From: Thermoflexales bacterium
GTDB lineage: Bacteria; Chloroflexota; Anaerolineae; Fen-1058
DNA length: 6,558 bases
NCBI GenBank assembly: GCA_030834835.1
Contig: JAUQXD010000520.1
Location: forward strand, 1-6,558
Direction: 5' to 3'
The notes below the pieces were generated by a model. That model was not told where the DNA came from, searched no databases, and saw only the letters and a program-made list of their open reading frames with translations. Within the stretch, counting starts at the first letter, position 1. Each line of letters begins with the position of its first letter. The translations under genes and the position numbers were made by a program. Below, piece after piece: positions 1-6,100 of this stretch.

Positions 1-449
1 AGGCCCTTCATCGTGTACGGTTTGAACGGCGCGATGAAGCGCGCCAGCGGCACACGCCAATCAGGGATGAGGATGGGCGGCGCGAGTGCGCTGACGCCGT
101 CAACACGCTGATTCGCCGCTAAATGCAGGCCAATCAAGCCGCCCAACGACAACCCGATCACCCACACGCGGCGACAACGGCCCCGCACTTCATCGATCGC
201 GGTTTCAGCCGACGCGATCCAATCGCGCTGCGTGGTCTGCGCCAGGTCTTCCGGACAGGTGGTGTGTCCGGCCAGTCGCACGCCGCGCACGGTAAAATCG
301 CGTTCGGCCAGATATTCGCCCAGCGGTCGCATCTCTTTCGGCGCGGCGGTGAAACCATGCAACAGCACACAGCCGATCGGGCCGCGATCAAAACCAAAGG
401 GCTGCACCTGATCGATCGCTGCGCCGCGCATCGCATACCGTTCAGTCAT
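1..449 (-). CDS. Alpha/beta hydrolase, carboxylesterase/monoacylglycerol-lipase-like (3' end cut by window)
   Basis: A serine hydrolase of the alpha/beta-hydrolase fold, probably cytoplasmic and acting on carboxylic esters; the substrate is unknown. The reading frame runs from the ATG at 449 to the window edge without a stop, giving 149 visible residues beginning MTERYAMRGAAIDQVQPFGF. The first strand and oxyanion-hole motif CVLLHGFTAAPKEM lies at about residues 27-40. The nucleophile elbow VIGLSLGG is at 97-104, so Ser101 is the expected nucleophile. The catalytic Asp and His would lie in the missing C-terminal half. The GLSLGG elbow and the HGFTA-type motif resemble Est30-type carboxylesterases and bacterial monoacylglycerol lipases. 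The start codon overlaps the stop of the upstream permease gene (ATGACTGA, 8 nt shared), so the two are almost certainly one operon with coupled translation. The fold is secure; the exact substrate class is inference. Confidence 0.9.
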   Translation of the reverse strand, partial: MTERYAMRGAAIDQVQPFGFDRGPIGCVLLHGFTAAPKEMRPLGEYLAERDFTVRGVRLAGHTTCPEDLAQTTQRDWIASAETAIDEVRGRCRRVWVIGLSLGGLIGLHLAANQRVDGVSALAPPILIPDWRVPLARFIAPFKPYTMKG

Positions 450-1638
450 GCGCTTGCTCCGCCATCGCTTGCGCATCTTGTTGATCTTGATTGCGCTTGG
501 CCCGCTGCAACAACACGTTACTGGCCGAATACAACACCGCCGCGATCGGCACGGCAAAGAAGAAGCCCCACACGCCGATGAGCTGCGAGCCGATCAACAG
601 CGACACAATCACCAGCAGCGACGGTATTTGCAGCGAGCGACTGAGCAGCCGCGGCCCGATGAAGTTAAACAAGACCACCTGGAAGAGCGCCAACAGTATC
701 AGCAGGCCGCCTGTATGCGGTGAAGATTGCAGCAGTCCCACCAGCAGCGGCAAGAACAGGCTGAGCGGCCCGCCCAACATCGGGATGATCATCACCAGGC
801 TGCAACCCGCGCCCACGGCCACCGCCGAACTCATGCCAAACAACGTCATCAGCGCGATCACGACCAGACCATAGATCGCACTTTGCAGCAGCGTGCCGCC
901 GATAAAGCCGGTGAACGCCTGATTGATCGTGGCGAACATCGTCTGTACGTCGGCCTCGTGCCGGCGCGGGATCATCAGTTGCAGCTGGGTCTGCAACTTC
1001 GCGCCGTCGATCATCACCAGCACGCTCAGAAACACAATCAACATGAACTGACCCAGCGTGGCCGCGATGCCGCCCAGCAGGCCCAGCGCGCCTTGCACCA
1101 GCCCCGTGCCAAAGCCCGTCAACTGGTTGATCAATTCTTCGGGGCGTGGCAGGGCGATGGCGGCCGGATCAAGATACAGCCGCTCAATCAAAAAAGTCCG
1201 CGCTGAATTGATAATCTCACTCAGGCGTTGAATGTTGGCGGGCAGATTATTGGCTTGTTCTTGAATCGTGATGGACAACTGCCGCGTCTGTTCGATCAAC
1301 AGCGGCACCAGCGCCAGGACGATGACGGCGATGACGGCGATCACCAGCGTGTACACAATCGTGATCGACAGTCCCAGCGAGGGGTGCGCCACCCGATCGG
1401 CCAGGCGGTCACCCCAGCGGCGGCGGATGGGCTGCAAGAGATCGTCAGTCAGCGTGAGCTGATGCACCCAGTTGACCAGCGGTCGCAAAATCAACGCCAG
1501 CAGCCAGGCCAGCCCCAGCATCACGAGCACGTTGCTAAACGCCAGCAGCGCGCTGCCCAGTTTTTCAACCAGGTACAACAGCACGGCGATGGTCAGCAGG
1601 AAGGTCAGGGTTGAGGGCAAAAACGATTGGCGGTTCAC
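442..1638 (-). CDS. AI-2E family transporter (PerM/YdiK/TqsA-like permease)
   Basis: An integral inner-membrane protein of the AI-2E/PerM exporter family. Known members include TqsA (autoinducer-2 export) and Na+/H+ antiporter-like proteins, so the substrate here is open. I choose the GTG at 1638 (398 aa) because GGAGG lies 4 nt upstream; the same frame also has a GTG at 1671 (409 aa) with no ribosome-binding site. Numbering from 1638, hydrophobic segments lie at about 10-24, 29-51, 90-115, 183-210, 245-268, 270-304, 309-327 and 338-375. A long amphipathic stretch at about 116-180 is the usual extracytoplasmic insert of the family. Family-type motifs are PMLGG (286-290) and the region FNFIGPRLLSRSLQIP (324-339), followed by GVWGFFFAVPIAAVL (355-369). 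Length fits the family (350-400 aa). The C-terminal tail is short, charged and Gln-rich. The gene is first in an operon with the hydrolase. Confidence 0.93.
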   Translation of the reverse strand: MNRQSFLPSTLTFLLTIAVLLYLVEKLGSALLAFSNVLVMLGLAWLLALILRPLVNWVHQLTLTDDLLQPIRRRWGDRLADRVAHPSLGLSITIVYTLVIAVIAVIVLALVPLLIEQTRQLSITIQEQANNLPANIQRLSEIINSARTFLIERLYLDPAAIALPRPEELINQLTGFGTGLVQGALGLLGGIAATLGQFMLIVFLSVLVMIDGAKLQTQLQLMIPRRHEADVQTMFATINQAFTGFIGGTLLQSAIYGLVVIALMTLFGMSSAVAVGAGCSLVMIIPMLGGPLSLFLPLLVGLLQSSPHTGGLLILLALFQVVLFNFIGPRLLSRSLQIPSLLVIVSLLIGSQLIGVWGFFFAVPIAAVLYSASNVLLQRAKRNQDQQDAQAMAEQAHD

Positions 1639-1642
1639 ACGG

Positions 1643-1647
1643 CCTCC
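1643..1647 (-). promoter_or_regulatory. Shine-Dalgarno site that decides the permease start
   Basis: Read on the minus strand this is GGAGG, followed by CCGT and then GTG at 1638. The 4-nt spacer is short but usable. No comparable site precedes the upstream GTG at 1671, so the shorter protein is preferred. Confidence 0.6.
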
Positions 1648-1673
1648 GTGCTCGCGATTGTACCTGAACACGA

Positions 1674-1729
1674 ATCAATGCACAATGATCAATGATCAAT
1701 TCATAATGCACAATGCACAGTTCATAATG
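1674..1729. repeat. Tandem array of eight degenerate 7-bp units
   Basis: The stretch divides cleanly into heptamers: ATCAATG, CACAATG, ATCAATG, ATCAATT, CATAATG, CACAATG, CACAGTT, CATAATG. The consensus is roughly (C/A)(A/T)(C/T)AATG. The array is AT-rich inside a GC-rich genome and fills most of the gap between the divergent permease and NTPase genes. It contains two TGATCA palindromes spaced by one unit (1686-1691 and 1693-1698), and the 11-mer AATGCACAATG twice (1677-1687 and 1705-1715, 28 bp or four units apart). Similar short heptameric repeats occur in cyanobacteria and other bacteria; I cannot assign it to a named family. Confidence 0.8.
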
Positions 1730-1734
1730 AACTG
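1718..1734. repeat. Perfect 7-bp inverted repeat with TAA loop
   Basis: CAGTTCA - TAA - TGAACTG forms a perfect 7-bp stem with a 3-nt loop at the right end of the heptamer array. It has no following T-run on either strand, so it is not a standard terminator. Its right arm falls where the -35 element of the rightward promoter would lie, which makes an operator for a dimeric regulator possible. That role is inference. Confidence 0.5.
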
Positions 1735-1756
1735 CGGGCCATCAGTGTGATATACT
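1728..1756 (+). promoter_or_regulatory. Extended -10 promoter for the THEP1-like NTPase gene
   Basis: TGATATACT at 1748-1756 is an extended -10 element (TGn plus TATACT, five of six matches to TATAAT). The matching -35 position with a 17-bp spacer (1728-1733, TGAACT) is poor, which is normal for extended -10 promoters. Transcription would begin near 1763, giving a leader of about 35 nt before the ATG at 1798. A weak purine-rich site (GAGAG, 1787-1791) sits 6 nt before the start. Confidence 0.55.
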
Positions 1757-1797
1757 GACTCAACCGCATTCGATCCTGACCAACTTGAGAGATTCAC

Positions 1798-2328
1798 ATG
1801 GGACGCACGTTGATTGTGACCGGCACACCCGGCATCGGTAAAACAACCCTCATCAAAGCCGTGATCAAAGAAGTGGGCGATCGCGCCGGCGGCTTCTACT
1901 CTGAGGAAATTCTTGGCCCCGGCGGGCGCAAGGGCGTCAGGCTTGTCACCCTAGACGGGCAGTGGGGCGTCATGGCCCACGCCGACTTCAAGAGCAAATC
2001 CAACTTCGGGCGGTTTGGTGTGGAAACGCACATCATCGATCGGCTGGGCGCGGGCGCGATCAACGCGGCGCTGGCCGACAAGCCCATTGTCGTCATCGAC
2101 GCGATCGACAAGATTACGATGTTCTCATCGCAGTTTCAGTCGGCAACGGTGAAAGCGGTGGGAGGTTCCAGGATCGTGCTGGCGACGGCCATGAGCGACA
2201 ATCACCCGTGGTTGATGGCGCTCATGGCGTTTCCCGGCGTGACAGTGTGGGAAATAACCAAGAAGAATCGAACCGCGCTGGTGAAGCAAGTTTTGGAGTG
2301 GCTAAGCCAGGCGACAGCCGCCCGGTAA
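1798..2328 (+). CDS. THEP1-type P-loop NTPase (NTPase_1 family), with altered Walker B
   Basis: A 176-aa P-loop nucleoside-triphosphatase of the THEP1/NTPCR type. Known members hydrolyse ATP, GTP and other NTPs slowly in vitro, and their cellular role is poorly known. Walker A is GTPGIGKT (residues 9-16). GGFYSEEI...RKGVRLVTLDG (31-54) corresponds to the family's GFxTxEvR...RxGFxiv block. GRFGVET (71-77) and the near-terminal NR motif (Asn157-Arg158 in ITKKNRTAL) also fit. The Walker B strand is PIVVID (96-101), but the following residues read AIDKIT where the family normally has EIGxME, so the acidic residue after Asp101 is Ala102. The Arg of the EvR motif is also replaced (EEIL). The frame is intact and of full family length, so this is a divergent gene, not a visible pseudogene. 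It has its own extended -10 promoter. The toxin-antitoxin pair follows 36 nt downstream on the same strand. Confidence 0.85.
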   Translation: MGRTLIVTGTPGIGKTTLIKAVIKEVGDRAGGFYSEEILGPGGRKGVRLVTLDGQWGVMAHADFKSKSNFGRFGVETHIIDRLGAGAINAALADKPIVVIDAIDKITMFSSQFQSATVKAVGGSRIVLATAMSDNHPWLMALMAFPGVTVWEITKKNRTALVKQVLEWLSQATAAR

Positions 2329-2329
2329 G

Positions 2330-2358
2330 TTTACTTTTCAATTGGGTTGATGTAGACT
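2330..2358 (+). promoter_or_regulatory. Candidate promoter for the toxin-antitoxin pair (possibly leaderless)
   Basis: TTTACT at 2330-2335 (four of six to TTGACA), a 17-bp spacer, and TAGACT at 2353-2358 (four of six to TATAAT). Initiation about 7 nt after the -10 would fall on or next to the antitoxin ATG at 2365. No Shine-Dalgarno sequence is visible before that ATG, which fits a leaderless message. Both hexamers are imperfect, so confidence is low. Confidence 0.3.
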
Positions 2359-2364
2359 TTTGGC

Positions 2365-2709
2365 ATGAAGAAGATCACTCGCGCATCTAAAACAGTGAAG
2401 GACACGCAAACCAGGTATCAAACCAGCTCACGGTCTGCTCCAGTTCGCCGCCCTTCAGTCGCACCCAGGTCTCACAGCACGCCAGTCGATGTTTCTGTTC
2501 CAGAGCCGGTCTTTCAGGCGATGCAGAACCTGGCGGCAGAACTTGGCGTGCCACTGAGTGAGTTGTACACGACCGCGCTGACCACTTACCTTGCTGGCCA
2601 TGGTGGAGTCACAGAGACGCTCAACCGGCTCTACGCAACTGAACCATCGGAATTAGATCCGGTGTTGGTCAGTGTTCAGGCCGCACTATTGACAGGCGAG
2701 CCGTGGTAA
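2365..2709 (+). CDS. Type II antitoxin, ribbon-helix-helix (ChpI/PemI-like), partner of PemK/MazF toxin
   Basis: The antitoxin of a type II toxin-antitoxin pair: it should bind and neutralise the downstream ribonuclease and repress its own operon through an N-terminal DNA-binding fold. Of 114 residues, about 41-78 form a ribbon-helix-helix: beta strand VDVSVPE (41-47), helix VFQAMQNLAAEL, turn GVPLSELY (61-68), then a second helix. Residues 82-114 (VTETLNRLYA...LDPVLVSVQAALLTGEPW) match the toxin-binding tail seen in ChpI-like antitoxins, which typically end in DPxLxxxQxxxLxxEDW. Unusually, residues 1-40 form a basic Ser/Thr/Arg/Pro-rich extension; most relatives begin at the beta strand. Alternative starts are few: a GTG at codon 11 still leaves a 30-residue tail. 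Its stop shares one base with the toxin ATG. Confidence 0.85.
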   Translation: MKKITRASKTVKDTQTRYQTSSRSAPVRRPSVAPRSHSTPVDVSVPEPVFQAMQNLAAELGVPLSELYTTALTTYLAGHGGVTETLNRLYATEPSELDPVLVSVQAALLTGEPW

Positions 2710-3047
2710 TGCAACGCGGTGAAATCTGGTGGGCCTCATTGCCTGAACCAACCGGATCTGGCCCCGGGTATCGGCGCCCCGTGTTAGTGATTCAAGCCGA
2801 TGACTTCAATCGAAGCCGCATCGCGACCGTGATCGTACTGGTGGTCACGTCGAACGTAAAACTGGCATTAGCTCCCGGCAATGTGTTACTGTCACGCCGC
2901 GCCACCGGCCTACCGCAAGACTCGGTCGCGAATGTCTCGCAACTCGTCACCATCGACAAGCGCTTATTGACCGAACCAGCAGGTATTTTGCCTCCAAAAT
3001 TACTCAGCCAAATCGAAGCTGGCCTTCGACTTGTGTTGGCTCTATAA
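2709..3047 (+). CDS. PemK/MazF-family mRNA interferase toxin
   Basis: A sequence-specific endoribonuclease that cleaves cellular mRNA when freed from its antitoxin. The ATG at 2709 gives 112 residues starting MQRGEIWWASLPEP, the standard family opening; a GTG at 2703 would add only two residues. Visible family features are GEIWWA (4-9), the GYRRPVLVIQ strand with Arg22/Arg23-Pro24 (20-29), VVTSN (45-49) with the conserved Thr/Ser region, and DSVANVSQLVTIDKRLL (71-87), where family members carry the conserved Ser/Asn-Gln and Asp-Lys/Arg positions. No expected motif appears lost and the length is typical, so the toxin is probably active. Antitoxin TAA and toxin ATG overlap as TAATG, indicating translational coupling. 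The closest named relative by motif is Leptospira ChpK; the cleavage site cannot be predicted. Confidence 0.92.
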   Translation: MQRGEIWWASLPEPTGSGPGYRRPVLVIQADDFNRSRIATVIVLVVTSNVKLALAPGNVLLSRRATGLPQDSVANVSQLVTIDKRLLTEPAGILPPKLLSQIEAGLRLVLAL

Positions 3048-3060
3048 ACCCTGCTGTCAT

Positions 3061-3092
3061 AAAAACAACGCCCGATGTTTATCGGGCGTTGT
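3061..3092 (-). terminator. Intrinsic terminator for the membrane ATPase gene
   Basis: A perfect 12-bp stem: ACAACGCCCGAT (3065-3076), loop GTTT, ATCGGGCGTTGT (3081-3092). On the minus strand the stem runs straight into TTTTTAT (3064-3058), a classic Rho-independent terminator about 25 nt after the stop at 3118. On the plus strand no T-run follows, so it is expected to stop the toxin-antitoxin transcript only weakly if at all. Confidence 0.88.
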
Positions 3093-3117
3093 GCATACTT
3101 CAACAATCCATTCGTGA

Positions 3118-6100
3118 TCAATTCGGTCTGGTCGCATAGATCCATCTGCGGATCAGATCGATCTTGAAGCGATAGAGGTTGCTGCGCGGGCCGGAGCGCG
3201 TCAGGATGTCGCCCATTTCCAGATCGTCCAGCACCTTGATCAAAGGTGTGCCATTGAGGTCGATCGCGCGTTTGTCCAGCAACGCCTGCACCGGATCGAC
3301 GCCCACCGTCTCGTCGGTCTCCAGCAGATCGGCCAGCGCCAGCAGCACCGATCGCTCGATCGGGCTGGCTTCCGCCCAGATGAATTTGAAGTGCGCCTCG
3401 CCGCGTTCCACAATCCGATCGAGCACGTCTTCCACTTCGTTCGCCGTGATGTAGCTGCGCTGCGTCTCGTTGTGGTAGGCCACCAGTTCGTGACAAATCA
3501 CTTGCGTGAAATACGGATGTCCGCCGCTGACGGCCGTGATGCGCTCGATCGCCATCGGATCATATTCCAGGTGCGGCGCGACCGGTTCAGTGATCAAGCG
3601 CCGGGCATCGTCGGGCGTGAGGAACGTGATCTTTTTGTAGGACGCGATATTGAACAAGATCGACCAATATTCCGCGCCCAGTTCTTCCAGTTTGTGAGTC
3701 CCCGCAAACACAAAGTCCAGGCATTCTTCATGCTGCATCAAATTTCGCAGAAACGGAAAAATCTCCGGCTCCAACTTGCCGTCTTGCACGCGCTTCTGCA
3801 GCTCTTCAAACTCGTCGAACATCAGCAGCAGATGTTTAGGCTGGCCGTTCGCGCCGACGGGCAACGCTTCCGCCACGCTGCGCAAGAAGCGCGATCGGAA
3901 CACGAACTCCGGGGATTCGGCGAAGTCCGATCGGGCCGGCAGCGACACCGCGATGTCGTGATCGTCCAGCGCGTACACGATGTCATCCGCCAGCGAATAT
4001 AGAAAATCCAACGTACCGCGCGCGGCCTTGCCCTGCATGTCCACCAGCACACAGATGTGCGTGTCCACCAGCACCTTCTTCAGGCGATACAAGATCGACG
4101 TTTTGCCGGTACGCCGCTGGCCGTGCAGCACGATGACGTTGTTCTGATACGCGCCAAACAGGTGCTCCTGGATGTACGCAAACACATCGGCGCGGCCCAC
4201 AAATAAATGATCGGTTTTGAGCGGCATGCCAGTGACATACGGAATAGGGAAGATACGCACGAAAGGTCGCTGCGTGTCCGCGGCCAACTCGATCACATCG
4301 GCGAACTCAACGGTGCGATCATCATCCACCGCGTCATCGTAAATGATCTGCCATTGCAGCCGCACCCGATCGCGCGTCAGCGGCTCGATGGTCACTTCGA
4401 GGTCGCGGGCGCTGCCCGCCGTCAACAGATCGATCGCCTGCTGGCCACCGTCTAATACGCGATAGCCTTCGCCATCGACTAAGCGCAGTCGCACCTGTTC
4501 CGCGATGTTGAGGCCGCTGTTATTCACGGTCAGCGTCACCGCCAGGCTGGGCGCAAAACTCAGCTGGCGCGTCTTGATGGTCGACACCAGCGCGGCGCGG
4601 CCCTGCAGGTCCTTGACGCGCTCCATGACCAGGCCTTGCCACTGATCGAGCATTTGCCGCAGCGTGGCCGCTTCAGGATACGGCGCGGCCGTGGCCAACG
4701 ATCGGTTAGCCAGCCGATCGATTTCTTTCGAGCGGCGGATCGTCGCGTCGATGTTGCGCCGCCAGTCCACCTTGCCCAACTCGCGCAGCGCGGGCATCAG
4801 ATCGTTGACATCTTTGACGGCCTTGAATTTTAGATTGACGGCTTGCAGCTGCGGATCGTTGCGCCAGATTTCGGCCACCGGCGCCCAGTCTTCGTGCGGT
4901 GGCAGATGACCGCTGTGCATCGCGTCCGCCTGCCGCTTCCCGGCGCGAATCGCGTCGAGTGAATTATTGAGGAAGATCAATTTGCTGTTGACATCGTCGA
5001 CGCGCTCCAGCTTGCGCAATTCGATCAACACCCGCGTCACGGCCTCGCTGGTCCGTGACAGAGTCGGCGGCAGCGACGACGTTTGCGCCTCCGGCAGCGG
5101 CTCGATGTCGGCGATCTGCTCCACCGTGCGCGCCTTCAGTCCCGCATCCAGCACGCGATACAACGCGCCCAACTCCGCCTGCCAGCGCCATTGCGTCTGG
5201 GTCTTCAATGCCGCATGGATCACGGGCACAGCCTCAACCGCCCGCTCGTCGTCCGTGCTAGCCACATGATGCGCGGCGATCACGCGCGCCATGTCCGGCT
5301 GGCGGCGGCGCAGATCGAAGGCTAAATGCGGCAGAATGCGAGCCGCATCGGCGCGTGTGTTGTACAGTGTGTAGATTTGCGGCAAAAATTGATCGGGCGC
5401 TTCGCGCAGTTGCAACCGCACCGCGGCCGCCCGATCGACTGGCCGCCGCATCACGATCGAAGCGAAGATGCCATACAGAGTGCCCTGCGCCGCGCCGGCT
5501 GTCATCAGCGCGCCCACCACCAGCAGCGCCATGCCCAACGGCGCCAGAAAGAACATTCCCGCAATCACGATGGGTGAACTGAACCACGGCAGGATCTCGA
5601 CCAGCGACTCCGCCGGAATCAGTCCAAAATCGACGTAGCGCCCCAGCCCGATCGTGAGGTTGATCACCCGCTGGATGTTGAAGAACACCGCCAGTCCCAT
5701 GAAGCCGCCCGCGATCGTCGCCGCGCCGATGCGCGAGGCGTAACGTCGCGCCGGATCGTGCACCAGCAGCACGGCCAACCCGCCAAACCCGATCAGCGTG
5801 ATCACCACAAACGGCGACAGGCTGTCCCCCAGAGAATTGTTGATGAACGGTTCCGCCCCCGGCACGCCCGATAGCGCATTGCGCACCAGCAGGCCCATGC
5901 GCGGCGCTTGCGCAGCCAGATCGCTGGCCGCCGTCGAAAGCGACGCCAGCACGATCAAGCCGCCGCACAACACCCCGGCGATCAGGCCCGCGCGCGCGGT
6001 ATCATCGTTGCGCCCAAACCACTTGCGTGCCCCGCGCCGCTCGTCGATCAGATCGATCAAGACCGGCTCCGGCTGGCGCTCCTCGCGGCGCAGCGCGCCC

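Noticed and set aside
158..436. A 92-aa minus-strand open frame inside the hydrolase region
   Set aside because: It is Cys/Arg-rich with no family signature and lies in another frame of the clear alpha/beta hydrolase that starts at 449.
727..1614. Long plus-strand open frames rich in Gln, His and Arg opposite the permease
   Set aside because: They are antisense shadows of the GC-rich permease gene; composition is typical of such shadows and no domain is visible.
1674..1734. Possible CRISPR or insertion-sequence end
   Set aside because: Units are only 7 bp with no spacers, and no transposase or target-site duplication is visible.
1660..1740. Leftward promoter for the permease operon
   Set aside because: Several weak hexamer pairs can be drawn within the heptamer array, but none is clearly better than chance, so I do not report one.
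1962..2390. A 142-aa plus-strand frame overlapping the NTPase and the antitoxin start
   Set aside because: It has a shadow-like Arg/Gly/His composition and crosses two well-supported genes.
3061..3092. Terminator for the toxin-antitoxin transcript
   Set aside because: The T-run is only on the minus-strand side of the stem, so the structure is assigned to the gene arriving from the right.
2792..3496. A 234-aa minus-strand frame spanning the toxin, the terminator and the end of the ATPase gene
   Set aside because: It runs through the intrinsic terminator and opposite the PemK gene, and its N-terminal half is an out-of-frame copy of the ATPase C-terminus.
5258..5968. A 236-aa minus-strand frame within the membrane region of the large ATPase gene
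   Set aside because: It is the +1-type shadow of the real frame, Gly/Ala/Arg-rich and without hydrophobic segments that make sense.
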